Source: Manis javanica
Taxonomy: Eukaryota; Chordata; Mammalia; Pholidota; Manidae
DNA length: 64,000 nt
Direction of reading: 5' to 3'
Assembly: GCF_040802235.1 (NCBI RefSeq)
Contig: NC_133156.1
Coordinates: forward strand, 24,199,343-24,263,342
The position numbers and the translations under genes are program-made. Every line of letters begins with the position of its first letter. The first letter of the stretch is position 1. Below are positions 1 through 12,100 of this stretch, piece after piece. A model generated the notes under the pieces. It was not told where the DNA came from, ran no database searches, and worked only from the letters and a program-made list of their open reading frames with translations.

Positions 1-538
1 AAGTGTCAGAACAGGCAAGTTGGACCATTTGATTAAGTTCACAGAAAAAGGGGGGGATTTCATGTTGGAACAGATGGACAGACCCAACACCATTAAGCTG
101 TGTAACAAGGAATTCAGGACACTCATAATCCAGGACACCACGACCAGCAGTCAACAGAGCTGGGGATTCATGATGGCTGTGCAGTGCAGGGGGTGGCAGA
201 TGGCCACATACCTGTCATAGGCCATCACAGTGAGGAGGAAATCATCCATCCCTACAAAGAGTAGGATGAAGTACATCTGGCTGATGCACCTTCATAGGTT
301 TTGACTTGGCTCTGTGTCTGGATGCTCAGTAGCATCTTTGGGTTTATGGTGGTGGAGGTGAAGCACATGTCCACAAAGGACAGATTGGAGAGGAAGAAGT
401 ACATGGGTGTGTGCAGGTGGGAGTCTGAGCTGACAGCCAGGATGAGGAGCAGGTTCCCAAACCAGTGATCAGGTACATGGAGAGGAAAAGCCCAAATAGA
501 AGAAATCCTGAAATTCTTGTATCATTCCCAGGATCCAT
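1..538 (-). pseudogene. Olfactory receptor pseudogene, OR7-like, N-terminal two thirds; runs off the window
   Basis: Odorant receptors are seven-transmembrane GPCRs of the olfactory neuron membrane. Read on the minus strand from the ATG at 536-538, the sequence gives the start typical of OR7 proteins (MDPGNDT), TM1, and the HLHTPMYFF-type loop of intracellular loop 1. A CISQMYF segment, a [14 protein letters not shown]-like TM3 motif and, at the window edge, the CELNQ-type segment before TM5 follow. These pieces are in different frames. A 1-base deletion in the TM1 end (near 465) shifts the frame compared with the homologue at 48 kb, and more shifts follow. The 3' third lies outside the window. 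The OR identity is secure; the OR7 subfamily is inferred from motif similarity. Confidence 0.85.
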
Positions 539-955
539 GTGTTGAAGGTGACTACCAGAAAGTAGAGAAAAGAAATGACTAATTTTCCCATAAGGGAATA
601 TTGGTAACCTAGAATAAGTGCTATCTTTTATTTTATATCAAAGAAATTCATTTCTATATTTGATGCATGTATGGCCTGCTTTGGGCCTCCCTAGTTCCTC
701 TGTTATAGGAATTCCTTTTTCGCTGTCCACCTGTTCCTCAAACATAATGTGTGCTACTGTTTTATTGAGAGCATCTTTCATTTATGTGAGGAACAGATAA
801 TGAATACAGACCACATGTCAGGAACTGTCCAGAGTAGAGAATGCTGAAAAACAAACTTCCCTGGATCTAGTGCTGGAGGAGGAGTGATCAGGTACAAATA
901 ATAGTGCCCCTCTCAGAGGGTGCAGGGGCTATGAAGAAAGGAAAGCATGTATAAA
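539..955. other. OR upstream flank, no recognisable element
   Basis: This is AT-rich sequence upstream of the minus-strand OR pseudogene. I see no conserved reading frame and no repeat that I can name. Confidence 0.3.
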
Positions 956-959
956 GAAT

Positions 960-1190
960 AGTGTAAAGGGGTTTTATTATTTTTATTAGGGGTTTAGGAA
1001 ATACCTGCAACAAGGTGACAGGTTAACAGACACCTCGAAGAAGAATGAGCAGGAGACACACATTATCTGGCGATTGCGTGCCTGGCAGAGGGAATGGACA
1101 GGGTGCAAGTGCCCTGAGGAAGGTAGTGGTTTTAGGAAATCAGGGCTCAGCATGGGTCAGCATGCCAAGGGGGATGGCAAGGCAGAGGGC
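960..1190 (-). mobile_element. LINE-2 (L2) 3' fragment
   Basis: On the minus strand the stretch around 1020-1150 follows the remembered L2 3' region: a CCTCAGGGCACTTGCAC-like core, then a CCCTCTGCC segment, then a GTCACCTT segment. It is strongly diverged, as expected for an element that died before the eutherian radiation. The family call is from memory of the consensus. Confidence 0.5.
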
Positions 1191-2254
1191 GGCGAGAGAT
1201 GGTGTCAGAGGATGGTGAGGGCGAGGCGGCCTCCTGCCTACTGAGTCTTCAAGGCCCAGGGAGTCCTCTGTCACACAAAGTAAATCTGTTGCAAAGTCAT
1301 CACAGCTTTCAAAAAGATTGCCTTCCTCATACCTTATACTGACTGAGTTCTGGCCCCTGAGTTATGGAAGTCACCTTGAATTTATAATCCCTGGCACCCC
1401 TGTTCTGAGTACTGTCCTCCATTACAAGGAACAACCACACATGCACACACACACCCCACACTGGACCCCACTATGCACCCAGGTGTCCTACTGTGTTATT
1501 TCCACGTCCTCACTCTTGCCCACACCACTTAGTCTATAAGTACTTATGCTGCTCAAATCAATTACCTGTTTCCTATAACATTGAGACATCAGACCCAGAA
1601 ACTGTTGTCATAAGCCACCCGTGGAAAATTTAATCAGGGTTCCATGTTTATATGTATATTTCATGCCCTGTATTTAAAGAAACATAAACAATCTGTTCAG
1701 TAAGCCTAGAGGGAGAGGAAGGGAAAGGACACGAGGAAGAACGAAGGTCTAACAAGCACAGGTGGCCCCTGAGAGACTGTGAGGAAGGAAACACCTCCTT
1801 GACTCTGGAGGCTTTCCAACCCTGATCACATCCCCTTGATGCCAAGCAAATAAAATATACCAATCACTCAAAAAAGGAAATATACAAAATACAGCAAAGC
1901 ATCTATTTGAAATATCAAAGAGTACAAGTCTGCTTGTTTGTATTGGTGCTCATTCTATATTTATGTGACCATCTGGTTTTTATATGGCTGGATAGTAGAT
2001 GAGGTAAGTCTTTTTCTCCCTTTCGTTTGGCATTTTTTCTTTGTTTTCTTGTACTTTGGGATTTAATCTCAAATGTAATAAACACAGTGGACACACTGCA
2101 GTCCTGGTTTTTGTCTTCATCCAACCTTCAAGGACCTCTCCAGACCAAACTTTATACAGTCCTGCATGTCATGTGACTCCATCCTTTTTACCAAAAAAAA
2201 AACATTCTTCATATGATTTTTCCCAAAGCATATTATGTCATGCAAGTACTTGTT
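1191..2254. other. OR-cluster flank; part is paralogous to 21.3-21.5 kb
   Basis: No gene is seen. The part at about 1690-1860 is recognisably similar to 21300-21470. Both carry the series GGAAAGGACA, AGGTGGnCCCT, AGAnTGTGAGGA, then a CCCNTTGATGCC-like segment. Both lie at a comparable distance upstream of a minus-strand OR7-like remnant. This supports descent from one duplicated OR unit. A CA-rich patch lies at 1434-1460. Confidence 0.4.
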
Positions 2255-2445
2255 ACATTTTTTAAATTATTTTTAAACACAAATTATATTTAACATACAA
2301 TATTATATTGGTATGAAGTGTACCACATAGTGATTTGACATTACTAAATGGTTATCATGATAAGTGTAGTTAACATCTGTCACTGCACAAACTTATTGCA
2401 GTATTATACTGACTATATTCCTGATGCTCTACTTTTTATGTGAAT
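2255..2445 (-). mobile_element. Old L1 (L1M-type) 3' region, antisense
   Basis: The sequence contains the familiar antisense L1M landmarks: ATACAATATTATATTGGT, ACATAGTGATTTGACATT, and the GTTAACATCTGTCACTGCAC and GACTATATTCC segments. It is diverged and interrupted. Confidence 0.6.
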
Positions 2446-2580
2446 TGTTACAACCACTGTGGAAAGCAGTATGGAGGTTTCTCAAAAAACAAAAATTAGA
2501 AATATAGTAAGACCCAGAAATTCCACTTTAGAGGAATTTACATAAAGAGAACAAAAATCACTAATTCAAAAAGATATGTG
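2446..2580 (+). mobile_element. Old L1 ORF2 C-terminal fragment, interrupted by the younger L1
   Basis: The landmark GTGGAAAGCAGTATGGAGG and the following CCCAGAAATTCCACTTTA-like stretch encode the conserved end of L1 ORF2. The fragment breaks off at 2580, where the 5' end of a younger L1 begins. Confidence 0.65.
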
Positions 2581-3540
2581 GAGGGAAGCCAAGATGGTGG
2601 CATGAGTAGAGCAGTGGAAATCTCCTCCCAAAACCATATATATTTTTGAAAATACAATACAACTATTCCTAAAAGAGAGACCAGAGGATACAGTACAACA
2701 GCCAGGCTACATCTACGTCTGCAAGAACTCAGCATCTCATGAATGGGGTGAGATACAAGCCATGCCCCTGCGGGACACGAATGCCCCACTACTGCAGCTC
2801 CCCGGCAGGAGGAGAGGACTCAGAGTGGGGAGGGAGAAGGAGTCCAGGACTGTTAAATACCCAGCCCTAGTCATCTACACCAGGAGCGCAGACACACAGT
2901 GTGTGGTGTGCTGGATATTAGGGAAACAGAACAGTAAAACCTATGAGCGGGTCCCTGCAGCCTGCACCACTGGGACAAAAGGAAGGCAAGTGATTTCTGA
3001 AAGCCTTATAGGGACAGGAGCCTCACCACTGGATGGAAGCATCCCAGCATACTCAACCCAGCAGCTGGGAATCCTGGGGAACTTTGGGCACCTGAGCCCC
3101 CTGGGCAGCAGCACAGCTCTGAAGTCCCTCACAGTGATAACAGCCTCCCATCCATTACTCCTCCAGTATGGCCCTACCATAGCAGGGGAGCAGCCTGGGA
3201 GTGGCTGCACCCACAGCAAGCACTCAGAGACTCCTCTGCAACTTCCCAGACCAGACTCAGAGGCCCCACTGGAGTGCACAGACAGAGGAAGCAGGGAAGA
3301 GGTGCTAAGGTCACATTCTCACAGCAGAGCATATCCAGTGTGCCTGCCACTCCCCACAGGCCTCCAGGCTGCCCCAATGGCTGCTCCACCTGTGGCAGCT
3401 CAGGAAATAAAAACAGAAGTGCTCCCCTTGGGCGGGTAACTGGCAGAGGCAGCGAGGATGGCAAGGCAACCAGCAAGCAGAAACGACTTTGTTCTCCCAG
3501 CTAACACATGTGTCAATGGCCCATGACTACCTCTATCACC

Positions 3541-4577
3541 ATGAAAAGGAAAAAGAATCTGATCCAGTCCAGAATCACAAAGACAATCCCTGAGAGGGAG
3601 CCTGGGGAGATAGATTTAACCAATATTCCTGAAAATTAATTCAAAATTAAGGTCATAACCATACTGATGGACCTGCAGAGAAATATGCAAGAGATAAAGG
3701 ATCAAGTTAGGAGGGAGAATACAGAAATAAAACAGTCTCTGGAAGGACATACAGTAGACTGGATGAGGTGCAAGAGGCTGTTAATGGAATAGAAATCAGA
3801 GAACAGAAACACAGAGAAGCTGAGGTAGAGAGAGTTAAAAGGATCTCCAGGAATGAAAGAATATTAAGAGAACTGTGTGACCAACCAAAATGAAACAATA
3901 TCTGCATTTTGGGAGCACCAGAAGAAGAAGAGAGAGAAAAAGGGGTAGAAAGTGTATTTGGAGAAATAATTGATGTAAACTTCCCTAAACTGGGGGAGGA
4001 AATAGTCTCTCAAACCATGGAATCCCACAGAACTTCTAACACAAGGATCCCAAAGAGGACAACACCAAGACACATAATAATTAAAATGGCAAACATCAAG
4101 GACAAGTACAGCATATTAAAGGCAGCCAGAGAGAGAGAAAAGGTTACCCACAAAGGAAAACCCATCAGGCTATCATCAGACTTCTCAACAGAAAATCTGA
4201 TCCAGCCAGAATCACCAAGATGATCCCTGAGAGGGAGCCTGGGGAGATAGATTTAACCAATATTCCTGAAAATTAATTCAAAATTAAGGCCATAACCATA
4301 CTGATGGACCTGCAGAGAAATATTCAACAGCTAAAGGATTGAGTTAGGAAGGAGAATACAGAAGTGCAAGAGGCCTTTAATGGAGCTGCATAGAAGAGAA
4401 TGGCATGATATATTTAATGCAATGAAACAGAAGGGCCTTGAACCAATAATACTGTATCCAGCACGATTATCATTTAAATATGAAGGAGGGATTAAACAAT
4501 TCCCAGAGAAGCAGAAGTTGAGGGGATTTGCCTCTCACAAATCACCTCTACACGGTATTTTAAAGGGACTGCTCTAG
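3541..4577 (+). pseudogene. L1-A ORF1 (RNA-binding chaperone) remnant with an internal duplication
   Basis: ORF1p is the trimeric, RNA-binding coiled-coil protein of the L1 ribonucleoprotein. The start MKRKKNLIQ lies at 3541. A nonsense change turns the expected PEKEF segment into PEN-stop (near 3636). The coiled coil and the RRM/C-terminal region follow in shifted frames, ending KGLL-stop at 4577. Bases at about 4195-4385 repeat the ORF1 start region (about 3560-3780), including the same nonsense change. They interrupt the C-terminal part between the SDFSTEN segment and the HDIFNAMKQKGLE segment. Confidence 0.8.
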
Positions 4578-4864
4578 ATGGAAGCACTACTAAGGCTAAA
4601 AAAGATGTCGCTAGAGAAAATAAAATCACAGCAAAGAAAGCAGACCAACCAAATACAAACTAAAGGCAAAAAATGAAATCAACTACTCACAAAAGCAGTC
4701 AAAAGAAACACAAAAGAGCACAGAATAAAGAAGCTAACATATAAGGAATGGAGGAGGAGGAAGAAGAACAGAGAAAAATAAAGAATCATCAGACTCTGTT
4801 TACAATAGCATAATAAGTGAGATAAGGTATATGGTTAGATAGTAAAGAAGCTACCTTTGAACAT

Positions 4865-5220
4865 TTGGTAACCATGAGTCTAAAGCTGCAAATGGAACTA
4901 AGTACATATCTTTCAATAATACCCTAAATGTAAATGAACTGAATGCACAATTAAAAGACACAGAGTCACAGAATGGATAAAAAAGGAAGACCCATCTATA
5001 TGCTGCTTACAAGAGACTCACCTCAAACCCAAAGACATACACAGACTAAAAGTGAAGGCATGGAAAAAAATATTTCATGCCAACAATAGGGAGAAAAAAT
5101 CAGGTGTTGCAGTACTTGTATCAGATAAAATAGACTTCAAAACAAAGAAAGTAACAAGAGATAATGAAGGTCATTACATAATGATAAAAGGCTCAGTCCA
5201 ACAAGAGGACAGAACCAATA

Positions 5221-5252
<32 letters not shown>

Positions 5253-7839
5253 GCACCCAACACAGGAGCACCAACATATGTGAAACAAATACTAACAGAA
5301 TTAAAGGAGGAAATAGAATGCAATGCACTCATTTTGGGAGACTTTAACACACCACTCACTCCAAAGGGCAGATCCACCAGACAGAAAATAAGTAAGGACA
5401 CAGAGGCACTGAACGATACACTGGAACAGACTGACCTAATGGACATCTATAGAACTCTACACCCAAAAGCAGCAGGATACACATTCTGCTCAAATGCTCA
5501 TGGAACATTTTCCAGAATAGACCACATACTAGGCCACAAAAAGAGCCTCAGTAAATTAAAAAAGATTGAAATGCTACCAACCAACTTCACAGATCACAAA
5601 GGTATAAAACTAGAAATAAATTGAACATAGAAAAGAAAAATACACACAAACACATGGAGGCTTAACAACATGCTCCTAAATAAACAATGGATAAATGACC
5701 AAATTAAAATAGAGATCAGGCCATATGTGCAGACAAATGACACAAATAGTACAGAGCCCCAACTTCTGTGGGACACAGCAAAGGCAGTTCTAAGAGGAAA
5801 CTATATAGCAATCCAAGCCTATTAAAAGAAGGAAGAACAATCCCAAATGGATAGTATAAAGTCACAATTACTGAACTTGGGGAAAGAAGAACAAATGAGA
5901 CCCAAAGTCAGCACAAGGAGGGACATAATAAAAATAAGAGAAGAAATAAATAAAATTGAGAAGACTAAAATAATAGAAAAATTTTGTGAAACCAAGAGCT
6001 GGTTCTTTGATAAAATAAACAAAACAGATAAGCCCCTAGACAGACTTACTAAGACAAAAAGAGATTTCACACACATCAACAGAATCAGAAATGATAAAGG
6101 AAACTTCAAGAAGGACACCTCAGAAATACAAAGAATCATGAGGGAATACTATGAGAATCTACATGCTAATAAGCTGGAAAACCTAGAAGAAATGGACAAC
6201 TTCCAGAAAAATATAACCTTCCAAGACTAATCAAGGAAGAAATAGAAAATTTAAACAGACAAATTACCAGCTATGAAATTTAAGTGGTAATCAAAAAACT
6301 AGCCAAGAACAAAAACTCTTGGCCAGATGGATTTACCTCGGAATTTTATCAGACATACAGAGAACACATAATACCAATTCTCCTTAAAGTTTTCCAAAAA
6401 ATAGAAGAGGAGGGAATATCCCAAACTCATTCTATGAAGCCAACATCACCCTAATACCAAAACCAGGCAAAGGCCCCACCAAAAAAGAAAACTACAGACC
6501 AATATCCCTGCCAAACATAGATGAAAAAATACTCAACAAAATATTAGCAAACCGAATTCAAAAATACATCAAAAGGATAATACACCATGAGCAAGTGGGA
6601 TTCATCCAGGGGATGCAAGGATGGTACAACATTTGAAAATCCATCAACATCATCCACCACATCAACAAAAAGAAGGATAAAAACCACATGATCATCTCCA
6701 TAGATGCTGAAAAAGTATTCGACAAAATACAACATCCATTCATGATAAAAACTCTCAACAAAAAGGGCACAGAAGGCAAGTACCTAAACATAATAAGGAC
6801 CATATATGATAAACCCGCAGCTAACATCATACTAAACAGCGAGAAGCTGAAACCTTTTCCTCTGAGATTGGAACAAGACAGGGATGCCCACCCTCCCCAC
6901 TGTTATTCAACGTAGTACTGGAGGTCCTAGCTATGCCAATCAGACAAAACAAAGAAATACAAGGAATCCAGATTGGTAAAGAAGAAGTCAAACTGTCACT
7001 ATTTGCAGGTGACATGATATTGTACAAAACAAACCCTAAACACAGACCAATGGAACAGAATAGAGACTCCAAACATTAATCTAAACATATATGGTCAACT
7101 AATATTTGATAAAGGGGCCATGGACATACAATGGTGAAATGGCAGTCTCTTCAACAGATGGTGCTGGCAAAACCGGACAGCTACATGTAAGAGAATGAAA
7201 CTGGATCACTATCTAACCCCATATACAAAAGAAAATTCGAAATGGATCAAAGACTTGAATGTAAGTCATGAAACCATAAAACTCTTAGAAAAAAACATAG
7301 GCAAAAATCTCTTAGACATAAACATGAGAGACCTCTTCTTGAACATATCTCCCCAGGCAATGAAAACAAAAGCAAAAATGAACAAATGGAACTATATCAA
7401 ACTGAAATGCTTCTGCACACCAAATTACACCATCAATAGAAGAAAAGGGTATCCTACAGTATGGGAGAATATATTTATAAATGACAGATCCGACAAAGGG
7501 GTGACATCCAAAATATATAAAGAGCTCACACACCTCAACAAACAAAAAGCAAATAATCCAATTAAAAATGAGCAGAAGAGCTGAATAGACAGTTCTCTAA
7601 AGAGGACATTCACATGGACAACAGACACATGAAAAGATGCTCCACATCACTTATCATCTGAGAAACGCAAATTAAAACGACAATGAGATATCATCTCACA
7701 CCAGTAAGGATGGCTGCCATCCAAAAGACAAACAACAACAAATGTTGGCAAGGTTGTGGAGAAAGGGAAACCCTCCCCCAGTGCAGGTGGGAATGTAAAT
7801 TAGTTTAACCATTGTGGAAAGCAGTATGGAGGTTCCTCA
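4865..7839 (+). pseudogene. L1-A ORF2 (endonuclease / reverse transcriptase) remnant, split
   Basis: The endonuclease domain is readable as 190 residues at 5052-5624. It has LILGDFNT, the RIDHILGHK segment and the terminal TDHKGIKLEIN catalytic-His segment; the N-terminal catalytic Asn region is degraded. The RT domain shows the FTSEFYQT and [17 protein letters not shown] segments. The YADD-like loop reads LFAGDM instead of FADD, losing a catalytic Asp. An (AT)n expansion sits inside the endonuclease region at 5219-5245. The ORF2 C-terminus continues after the nested insertion, ending SLICGV-stop at 15333. Confidence 0.85.
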
Positions 7840-7851
7840 AAATAGAAATAC
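7840..7851 (+). repeat. Left target-site duplication of the L1-ERV composite
   Basis: AAATAGAAATAC occurs here and again at 15001-15012. It is part of the host L1-A sequence (TCAAAATAGAAATACC). The two copies bracket everything between, that is, a full-length L1 plus the ERV segment. The complement strand reads TTTT/GA at the nick, a good L1 endonuclease site. Confidence 0.75.
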
Positions 7852-8102
7852 TGGAGTGGAGCCAGGGTGGCGGTGTGAGTAGAGCAGCGGAAATCTCCCA
7901 AAACCACATATATTTATGAAAATATAACAAAGACAACTCTTCCTAGAATAGAGACCAGAGGACACAGGACAACATCCAGACCACATCCACACCTGCGAGA
8001 ACCCAGCACCTCGCAAAGGGGGAGAGGAAGGCCACAAACCAACCAGAAGGAAAGCTCTTCCAGCTGTCACTCGTACCAGCTCTGCAAACTATCTCTATCA
8101 TC

Positions 8103-8988
8103 ATGAAAAGGCAAAATTACAAGCAGACAAAGATCACAGAGACAACACCTGAGGAGACAGACCTAACCAGTCTTCCTGAAAAAGAATTCAAAATAAAAAT
8201 CATGAACATGCTGACAGAGATGCAGAGAAAAATGCAAGAGCAATGGGATGAGATGCAGAGAAAAATGCAAGAGCAATGGGATGAAGTCCGGAGGGAGATC
8301 ACAGATGTCAGGAAGGAGATCACAGAAATGAAACAAACCCTGGAAGGATTTATAAGCAGAATGGATAAGATGCAAGAGGCCGTTGAAGGAATAGAAACCA
8401 AAGAAAAGGAACGTATAGAAGCTGACATAGAGAGAGAGAAAAGGATCTCCAGGAATGAAACAACACTAAGAGAACTATGTGACCAATCCAAAAGTAATAA
8501 TATTCATATTACAGGGTTACAAGAAGAAGAAGAAAGAGGAAAAGGGATAGAAAGTCTCTTTAAAGAAATAATTGCTGAAAAGTTCCCCAAACTGGGGGAG
8601 GAAATAATCGAACAGACCACGGAAATACACAGAACCCCCAACAGAAAGGATCCAAGGAGGACAACACCAAGACACATAATAATTAAAATGCCAAGGATCA
8701 AGGACAAGGAAAGAATTTTAAAGGCAGCTAGAGAGAAAAGGTCACCTATAAAGGAAAGCCCATCAGGCTAACATCAGACTTCTCAACATAAACCCTACAG
8801 GCCAGAAGAGCACGGCATGATATATTAAATGCAATGAAACAGAAGGGCCTTGAACCAAGGATACTGTATCCAGCATGACTATCATTTAAATATGATGGTG
8901 GGATTAAACAATTCCCAGACAAGCAAAAGCTGAGGGAATTTGCTTCCCACAAAACACCTCTACAGGGCATCTTACCGGACTGCTCTAG
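8103..8988 (+). pseudogene. L1-B ORF1 (RNA-binding chaperone), frameshifted near its C-terminus
   Basis: A 222-residue open frame starts MKRQNYKQTKI. The order is an N-terminal Lys-rich region, a long coiled coil (roughly residues 40-125, rich in Glu/Met/Lys heptads), then the RRM-type core. The core shows the SNNIHITGLQEE and TPRHIIIKMPRIKDKERILKAARE segments. A deletion after AAREK (about 8737) shifts the frame, so the C-terminal domain (SDFST, NAMKQKGLEP, KQKLREFASHKTPLQGI) is read elsewhere. Its original stop, in CTCTAG, is at 8986-8988. The coiled coil contains a perfect 33-nt tandem duplication at 8217-8282. Confidence 0.85.
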
Positions 8989-9156
8989 ATGGGAGCACTC
9001 CTAAAAAGAGTACAGAACAAAACACACAACATAACAAGAATGGAGGAGGAGGAATAAGAAGGGAGAGAAGAAAAGAATCTCCAGACAGCGTATATAACAG
9101 CTCAATAAGTGAGCTAAGTTAGGCAGTAAGATACTAAAGAAGCTAACCTTGAACCT

Positions 9157-12100
9157 TTGATAACCACGAATCTAAAGCCTGCAATGGCAATAAGTATATA
9201 TCTCTCAATTGTCACCCTAAATGTAAATGTACTTAATGCACCAATCAAAATACACAGACTAATAGAATGGATAAAAAAGCAAGACCCATCTGTATGCTGC
9301 TTACAAGAAACTCACCTCGAACCCAAAGACATGCACAGACTAAAAGTCAAGGGGTGGAAAAACATATTTCAGGCAAACAACAGTGAGAAGAAAGCAGGGG
9401 TTGCAGTACTAATGTCAGACAAAATAGACTTCAAAACAAAGAAAGTAAGGAGAGATAAAGAAGGACACTACATAATGATAAAGGGCTCAGTCCAACAAGA
9501 GGACATAAGCGTTCTAAACATATATGCACCCAACACAGGAGCACCAGCATTTGTGAAACAAATACTAACAGAACTAAAGAGGGAAATAGACTGCAATGCA
9601 TTCATTTTAGGAGACTTCAACACACGACTCACCCCAAAGGAGAGATCCACCAGGCAGAAAATAAGTAAGGACACACAGGCACTGAACAACACATTAGAAC
9701 AGATGGACCTAAAAGACATCTATAGAAATCTACATCCAAAAGCAACACGATATACATTATTCTCAAGTGCACATGGAACATTCTCCAGAATAGACCACAT
9801 ACTAGCTCACAAAAAGAGCCTCAGTAAACTCCAAAATATTGAAATTCTACCAACCAATTTTTCAGACCACAAAGGTATAAAACTAGAAATAAATTGTACG
9901 AAGAAAACAAAAAGGCTCACAAACACATGGAGACTTAACAACATGCTTCTAAATAATCAATGGATCAATGAACAAATCAAAATAGAGATCAAGGAATACA
10001 TAGAAACAAATGACAACAACAATACAAAGCCCCAACTTCTGTGGGATGCAGCTAAAGCAGTCTTAAGAGGAAAGTATATAGCGATCCAGGCACACCTGAA
10101 GAAGGAAGAACAATCCCAAATGAATAGTCTAACATCACAACTATCGAAACTGGAAAAAGAAGAACAAATGAGGCCTAAAGTCAGCAGAAGGAAGGACATA
10201 ATAAAGATCAGAGAACAAATAAACAAAATTGAGAAAAATAAAACAATAGCAAAAATCAACGAAACCAAGAGCTGGCTCTTTAGAGAAAATAAACAAAATA
10301 GATAAACCTTTAGCCAAACTTATTAAGAGAAAAAGAGAATCAACACAAATCAACATAATCAGAAATGAGAATGGAAAAATCATAACAGACTCCACAGAAA
10401 TACAAAGAATTATTAAAGACTACTATGAAAACCAATATGCCAACAAGCTGGAAAACGTAGAAGAAATGGACAACTTCCTAGAAAAATACAACCTCCCAAG
10501 ACTGACCAAGGAAGGAACACAAAAGTTAAACAAACCAATTATGAACAAAGAAATTGAAACGGTAATCAAAAAACTACCCAAGAACAAAACCCCGGGGCTC
10601 GATGGATTTACCTCGGAATTTTATCAGACACACAGAGAAGACTTAATACCCATTCTCCTTAAAGTGTTCCAAAAAATAGAAGAGGAGGGAATACTCCCAA
10701 ACTCCTTCTATGAAGCCAACATCACCCTAATACCAAAACCAGGCAAAGACCCCACCAAAAAAGAAAACCACAGACCAATATCCCTGATGAATGCAGACGC
10801 AAAAATACTCAAAAAATATTAGCAAACAGAATTCAACAGTATATCAAAAGGATCATACACCATGACCAAGTGGGATTCATCCCAGGGATGCAAGGATGAT
10901 ACAACATTCAAAAATCCATCAACATCATCCACCATATCAACAAAAAGAAAGACAAAAACCACATGATCATCTCCATAGATGCTTAAAAAGCATTTGACAA
11001 AATTAAACATCCATTCTTGATAAAAACTCTCAACTAAATGGCCATAGAGGGCAAGTACCTCAACATAATAAAGGCTATATATGATAAACCCACAGCCAGC
11101 ATTATACTGAAGAGCGAGAAGCTGAAAGCATTTCCTCTGAGATCAAGAACCAGACAGAGATGCCCACTCTCCCCGCTGTGTTTAACATAGTACTGGAGGT
11201 CCTAGCCACGGCAATCAGATAAAACAAAGAAATACAAGGAATCCAGATTGGGAAAGAAGAAGTTAAACTGTCACTATTTGCAGATGATATGTTACTGTAC
11301 ATAAAAAACCCTAAAGACTCCACTCCAAAACTACTAGAACTGATATTGGAATACAGCAAAGTTGCAGGATACAAAATTAACACACAGAAATCTGTAGCTT
11401 TCCTATACACTAACAATGAACCAATAGAAAGAGAAATCAGGAAAACAATTCCATTCACAATTGCATCAAAAAGAATAAAATACCAAGGAATAAACCTAAC
11501 CAAAGAAGTGAAAGACTTATACTCTGAAAACTACAAGTCACTCTTAAGATAAATTAAAGGGGACACTAACAAATGGAAACTCATCCCACACTCATGGCTA
11601 GGACGAATTAATATAATCAAAATGGCCATCCTGCCCAAAGCAATATACAGATTTGATGCAATCCCTATCAAACTACCAGCAACATTCTTCAATGAATTGG
11701 AACACATAATTCAAAAATTCATATGGAAACACCAAAGACCCCAAATAGCCAAAACAATCCTGAAAAAGAAGAATAAAGTAGGGGGGATCTCACTCCCCAT
11801 CTTCAAGCTCTACTACAAAGCCATAGTAATCAAGACAATTTGGTACTGGAATGAGAACAGAGCCACAGACCAGTGGAATAGATTAGAGACTCCAGAAATT
11901 AACCCAAACATATATGGTCAATTAATATTTGATAAAGGAGCAATGGACATTCAATGGCAAAATGACAGTCTCTTCAACAGATGGTGCTGGCAAAACTGGA
12001 CAGCTACATGTAGGAGAATGAAACTGGACCATTGTCTAACCCCATATACAAAGGTAAACTCAAAATGGATCAAAACCTGAATGTAATTCATGAAACCATT

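Larger units (their letters stand above)
2581..7839 (+). mobile_element. Full-length-start L1 (L1-A), left part; host of a nested L1
   Basis: The 5' end matches the other L1 5' ends in this window (GGGAAGCCAAGATGGTGGCA, with a YY1-like CCAAGATGG at about 2589). A roughly 960-bp 5' UTR, ORF1 remnants (3541-4577) and ORF2 remnants (from about 4865) follow. At 7030 the RT region jumps from the AACCCTAAA segment just after the catalytic loop to CACAGACCAATGG. Compared with the L1 at 7852-13345, about 550 bases are missing. Its 3' end was displaced by the nested insertion and resumes at 15001. Numerous stops make it dead. Confidence 0.9.

Noticed and set aside
2762-3439. 225-residue open frame
   Set aside because: It lies in the L1-A 5' UTR, which is GC-rich. 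The equivalent region is open in random frames in the other L1 5' UTRs and shows no protein family signature.
9157-10305. 382-residue AP-endonuclease-like protein as a host gene
   Set aside because: It is the L1 ORF2 endonuclease domain in a truncated frame, continuous with RT sequence downstream.
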